NCBI GenBank assembly: GCA_013151975.1 | Contig: JAADHG010000297.1 | Location: forward strand, 1 to 8,983 | Length of the DNA stretch: 8,983 nucleotides | DNA from: Chlorobiota bacterium | GTDB taxonomy: Bacteria; Bacteroidota; Bacteroidia; Flavobacteriales; Flavobacteriaceae | Reading direction: 5' to 3' | Shown: positions 6,555 through 8,983 of the stretch, piece after piece | Layout: every line of letters begins with the position of its first letter | Numbering within the stretch: position 1 is the stretch's first letter | Notes under the pieces: generated by a model | Seen by the model: only the letters and a program-made list of their open reading frames with translations | Database searches by the model: none | What the model was told of the DNA's origin: nothing | Made by a program: the position numbers and the translations under genes

Positions 6555-7532
6555 TTAAAAAAAGTTTGCTTTAAGTTTCAATCCTTCAGTTTCAGCAAAA
6601 CCAAACATTAAATTCATGTTTTGAACGGCTTGCCCTGAAGCGCCTTTTAAAAGATTGTCAATAATACTTGTGATTAATAATTTGTTGTTATGTTTATGTA
6701 CATGAAGCAAACATTTATTGGTGTTTACTACTTGTTTTAAATGCAATTCTTCATCTGAAACAAAAGTGAATGCAGCATCTTTATAAAATGATGTATACAT
6801 CGTCTTTGCTTCTTCCAAACTTCCCTCGAAATTGGTATATGCTGTTGCAAAAATGCCTCTTGAAAAATTCCCTCTGTTTGGCATAAAATTGATGTCAGCG
6901 TTGAACCCATTTTGTAATTGTTTTACCGATTGATTAATCTCGCCCAAATGCTGATGCGCAAATGGTTTATAATATGAAAAGTTATTATCTCGCCATGTAA
7001 AATGAGTTGTTTTAGATAAGGACGTTCCTGCTCCCGTAGCTCCTGTAACCGCATTGACATGCACATCGTCTGTAATTAAATTATACTTAGCCAACGGTAG
7101 TAATGCCAATTGAATGGCTGTTGCAAAGCATCCTGGATTTGCAATATAATTAGCCTTTATTATGTTGGCTTTTTCTAATTCTGGCAATCCATATACGAAG
7201 GTTTTATTTTCAAAAATTTTATCCTTTTCTAGTCTAAAATCATTACTTAAATCTATGATTTTAGTATGTGCCGAAAACTGATTATTCTCTAAAAATGCTT
7301 TAGAGTTGCCATGACCCAAACACAAGAATAAAACATCAACATCTGTATTGATGTTGCTTGTAAAAATTAAATCTGTTGAGCCAACCAGATCTTGATGTAC
7401 ACTACTTACTTTATTCCCAGCATTTGAAGTGCTGTACACAAAATTGATTTCTACTTTGGTATGAAAAAGTAATATTCTAATTAACTCTCCTGCAGTATAT
7501 CCTGCGCCTCCAATTATTCCAACGTCTATCAT
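6555..7532 (-). CDS. argC: N-acyl-gamma-glutamyl-phosphate reductase
   Basis: ArgC reduces N-acylglutamyl phosphate to the semialdehyde with NADPH, the third step of the pathway. The 325 residues fit the roughly 310-350 family range. The N-terminal nucleotide-binding fold opens VGIIGGAGYTAGELIRIL, with its glycine loop at 8-14. The catalytic thiol is Cys135 in ANPGCFATA. A general-base His lies in AHQHLGEI (192-199). Conserved MPNRGNFSRGIFAT follows in the second half, and the C-terminal SGQAVQNMNLMFGF closes the dehydrogenase domain as in the family. The gene starts 2 bp after the argG stop, so coupling is likely. It is followed by the largest gap in the operon, with a repeat and a hairpin, so expression of later genes could differ from that of argG-argC. 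The gene is intact. The acyl group on the substrate cannot be read from this sequence. Confidence 0.95.
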   Translation of the reverse strand: MIDVGIIGGAGYTAGELIRILLFHTKVEINFVYSTSNAGNKVSSVHQDLVGSTDLIFTSNINTDVDVLFLCLGHGNSKAFLENNQFSAHTKIIDLSNDFRLEKDKIFENKTFVYGLPELEKANIIKANYIANPGCFATAIQLALLPLAKYNLITDDVHVNAVTGATGAGTSLSKTTHFTWRDNNFSYYKPFAHQHLGEINQSVKQLQNGFNADINFMPNRGNFSRGIFATAYTNFEGSLEEAKTMYTSFYKDAAFTFVSDEELHLKQVVNTNKCLLHVHKHNNKLLITSIIDNLLKGASGQAVQNMNLMFGFAETEGLKLKANFF

Positions 7533-7534
7533 AA

Positions 7535-8725
7535 TTAATTGTTTACTTGATTATATATTTTACCTTGATTTGCATAGATTTTGATAAACCCTTTTGCTTC
7601 ATCGGCAGTCCAACCCTTATTTATTTCGCCATAACTTCCAAAATCTGCATTCATTAAATCGTGCTTGGATGTAATCCCATCTAAAGAAAAATGATACGGT
7701 TTAAGGGTTACTATAACATCACCTGACACTTGCTTTTGGCTATTCTCTAGAAATGCTTCCATATCTCTCATTACAGGATCCAAATACAGCCCTTCATGCA
7801 AGTGTGTCCCATACCAATTAGCCATATAATCCTTATGTTGCAATTGCCATTTGGTAAGCGTATGCTTTTCTAATAAATGGTGTGCCTTAATAATTATAGT
7901 AGCTGCTGCAGCTTCAAAACCAACACGCCCTTTAATGCCAACAATGGTGTCTCCTACATGAATGTCTCTCCCAATGGCAAACGCAGATGCCAAATCATTC
8001 AAGGTTTTAATATTCGTTGCTGGACTGTTCTTATTTTCGTTTATCGCAACTAATTCACCTTTACTAAATGAAAGTGTTACCTTTTCCTGACCTTCTTTTT
8101 GTAATTGTGAAGGATAAGCACTCTCGGGCAATGGCTTGTTGGACGTAAGTGTTTCCTCTCCTCCAACACTTGTTCCCCAAAGTCCTTTGTTAATTGAATA
8201 TTTCGCTTTTTGCCAAGACGTATCGATACCGTTTTTAACTAAATAATCAATTTCTTCTTGTCTTGATAACGCTTTATCTCTAATTGGTGTAATAATTTGA
8301 ATTTCAGGAGCCAAGGTTTGGAATATCAAATCAAATCTTACCTGATCATTTCCTGCTCCAGTACTACCATGTGCAATATATTTAGCTTCAATGCTTTTAG
8401 CGTATTCAATAATTTCAATGGCTTGAATAATCCGTTCGGCACTAACCGACAATGGATAGGTATTGTTTTTTAATACATTACCGTAAATGAGATACTTTAC
8501 TACCTTATTGTAATAGGTGGCAAGAGCATCGATATTTGTATAGCTCGTTACACCCATTTTATAAGCTTTATTTTGAATACTATCCATTTCAATTTGAGAA
8601 AACCCTCCAGTATTCACACTTACAGCATGCACTTCAAATCCTTTTTCTGTGGACAGATGCACCGCACAATACGATGTGTCTAAACCTCCACTATATGCTA
8701 ATACTAATTTTTTTGAATTTTTCAT
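7535..8725 (-). CDS. argG: Argininosuccinate synthase
   Basis: ArgG joins citrulline and aspartate with ATP to form argininosuccinate, the penultimate step. The 396 residues match the usual type-1 length (about 400). The N-terminal ATP-pyrophosphatase P-loop is LAYSGGLDTSY, with SGGLDTS at 12-18. HGSTGAGNDQVRF at 119-131 is the substrate/ATP-binding block (GxTGxGNDQxRF in the family). Further conserved stretches are TPIRD (146-150), GLWGTSVGGE for the citrulline/aspartate region, IGRDIHVGDTIVGIKGRVGFEAAA, and the C-terminal multimerisation segment. The start ATG (8723-8725) lies 1 bp after the stop of the GNAT gene, so the two are very probably translated from one message. The gene is intact and its citrulline would come from ArgE acting on N-acylcitrulline. 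Confidence 0.97.
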   Translation of the reverse strand: MKNSKKLVLAYSGGLDTSYCAVHLSTEKGFEVHAVSVNTGGFSQIEMDSIQNKAYKMGVTSYTNIDALATYYNKVVKYLIYGNVLKNNTYPLSVSAERIIQAIEIIEYAKSIEAKYIAHGSTGAGNDQVRFDLIFQTLAPEIQIITPIRDKALSRQEEIDYLVKNGIDTSWQKAKYSINKGLWGTSVGGEETLTSNKPLPESAYPSQLQKEGQEKVTLSFSKGELVAINENKNSPATNIKTLNDLASAFAIGRDIHVGDTIVGIKGRVGFEAAAATIIIKAHHLLEKHTLTKWQLQHKDYMANWYGTHLHEGLYLDPVMRDMEAFLENSQKQVSGDVIVTLKPYHFSLDGITSKHDLMNADFGSYGEINKGWTADEAKGFIKIYANQGKIYNQVNN

Positions 8726-8726
8726 T

Positions 8727-8983
8727 TTATTTCTTTTTTAAAAACAAAGTTTGCTTGATGCTCTTTAATCTTTTAAAAACCTTGGCTTTAATTTTTTTAT
8801 GTGTTTTTATCTCTTTTGAATTCGGGTCGAACAACATTCCTGTACATAGGCACATATGTTGCTCGGTGCGTTGAAGTACATCGTAATTTTTGCATGTCTG
8901 ACAGCCATTCCAGAACGATTGGTTGTTGGTTAATTCGGAAAACGTTACTGGTTTATATCCTAGCTGACTGTTTATTTTCATAA
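8727..8983 (-). CDS. GNAT-like N-acyltransferase, C-terminal 84-85 residues (5' end outside window)
   Basis: Only the 3' end of the gene is visible; the frame is open to the window edge and ends with TAA at 8727-8729. An ATG at 8979-8981 is available, but what follows (INSQLGYKPVTFSEL) reads like the last strand of a GNAT fold, so it is probably internal. Bacteroidota argG is, as I recall, commonly preceded by a GNAT-family gene. The visible part holds an unusual cysteine arrangement: CxxC at Cys27/Cys30 (NGCQTCKNY) and CxC at Cys44/Cys46 (HMCLCTG), counted from that Met, then a lysine-rich tail. The cysteines could bind a metal (inference). Its place directly before argG, and the lack of another glutamate acyltransferase in the window, make N-acylglutamate (perhaps N-succinylglutamate) synthesis a reasonable hypothesis. 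The acetyl-CoA-binding part cannot be seen, so the family call rests on the C-terminal match and context. Confidence 0.68.
   Translation of the reverse strand, partial: MKINSQLGYKPVTFSELTNNQSFWNGCQTCKNYDVLQRTEQHMCLCTGMLFDPNSKEIKTHKKIKAKVFKRLKSIKQTLFLKKK

Noticed and set aside
7332..7355. 8-bp perfect inverted repeat AACATCAA/TTGATGTT with an 8-nt loop inside argC
   Set aside because: It lies in conserved coding sequence (NINTDVDVLF) and is AT-rich. It is best explained by codon use and chance.
8536..8874. Plus-strand open frame with hydrophobic stretches
   Set aside because: It is antisense to the argG start and the acyltransferase tail. Its hydrophobicity arises from the reverse complement of Lys-rich codons.
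8979..8981. ATG as the true start of a small 84-residue cysteine protein
   Set aside because: The frame stays open to the window edge and the sequence after it looks like the end of a GNAT fold, so this is probably an internal Met. The upstream sequence would settle it.

Overview
The window is an AT-rich stretch of an arginine-biosynthesis operon, all read from the minus strand. Gene content and order, the transcarbamylase type, the near absence of Shine-Dalgarno motifs, and the lipoprotein with Cys-Lys-Asp-Asp after its lipobox all point to Bacteroidota, most likely the family Flavobacteriaceae. The genus cannot be named from this evidence.

Layout in transcription order (right to left): the C-terminal end of a GNAT-type acyltransferase (8983-8727, cut by the window edge), argG (8725-7535), argC (7532-6555), a 110-bp gap holding a dispersed-type repeat and a GC-rich hairpin, proC (6444-5644), argD (5647-4520), argF' (4523-3588), a 47-bp gap holding a second, related repeat, argB (3540-2761), argE (2764-1697) and argH (1662-377, frameshifted). 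After a 110-bp spacer comes the start of an unrelated lipoprotein gene that runs off the left edge (266 to before 1). proC/argD, argD/argF' and argB/argE each share a 4-bp ATGA stop/start overlap. GNAT/argG and argG/argC are 1 and 2 bp apart. This tight packing implies one transcript.

The genes cover the linear arginine route from N-acylglutamate onward: ArgB kinase, ArgC reductase, ArgD transaminase, an N-acylornithine (not ornithine) transcarbamylase, ArgE deacylase, ArgG and ArgH. In this route the acyl group is removed from N-acylcitrulline, so free ornithine is not an intermediate. The residue that separates acetyl- from succinyl-ornithine transcarbamylases is serine here (Ser89), which favours N-succinyl intermediates. 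The truncated GNAT protein is the natural candidate for the first, acylating step, but this is an inference. argA, argJ, argR, carAB and proBA are not in the window.

The most striking observation is in argH. A perfect 11-bp tandem duplication (938-959) shifts the frame after residue 238 and creates a stop seven codons later. Removing one copy restores a normal 424-residue argininosuccinate lyase. As written, the sequence encodes a lyase without its catalytic signature loop, so it predicts an arginine auxotroph unless the duplication is an artefact, is polymorphic or reverts. No novel defence, mobile or RNA system was recognised; the remainder is a well-preserved biosynthetic operon.
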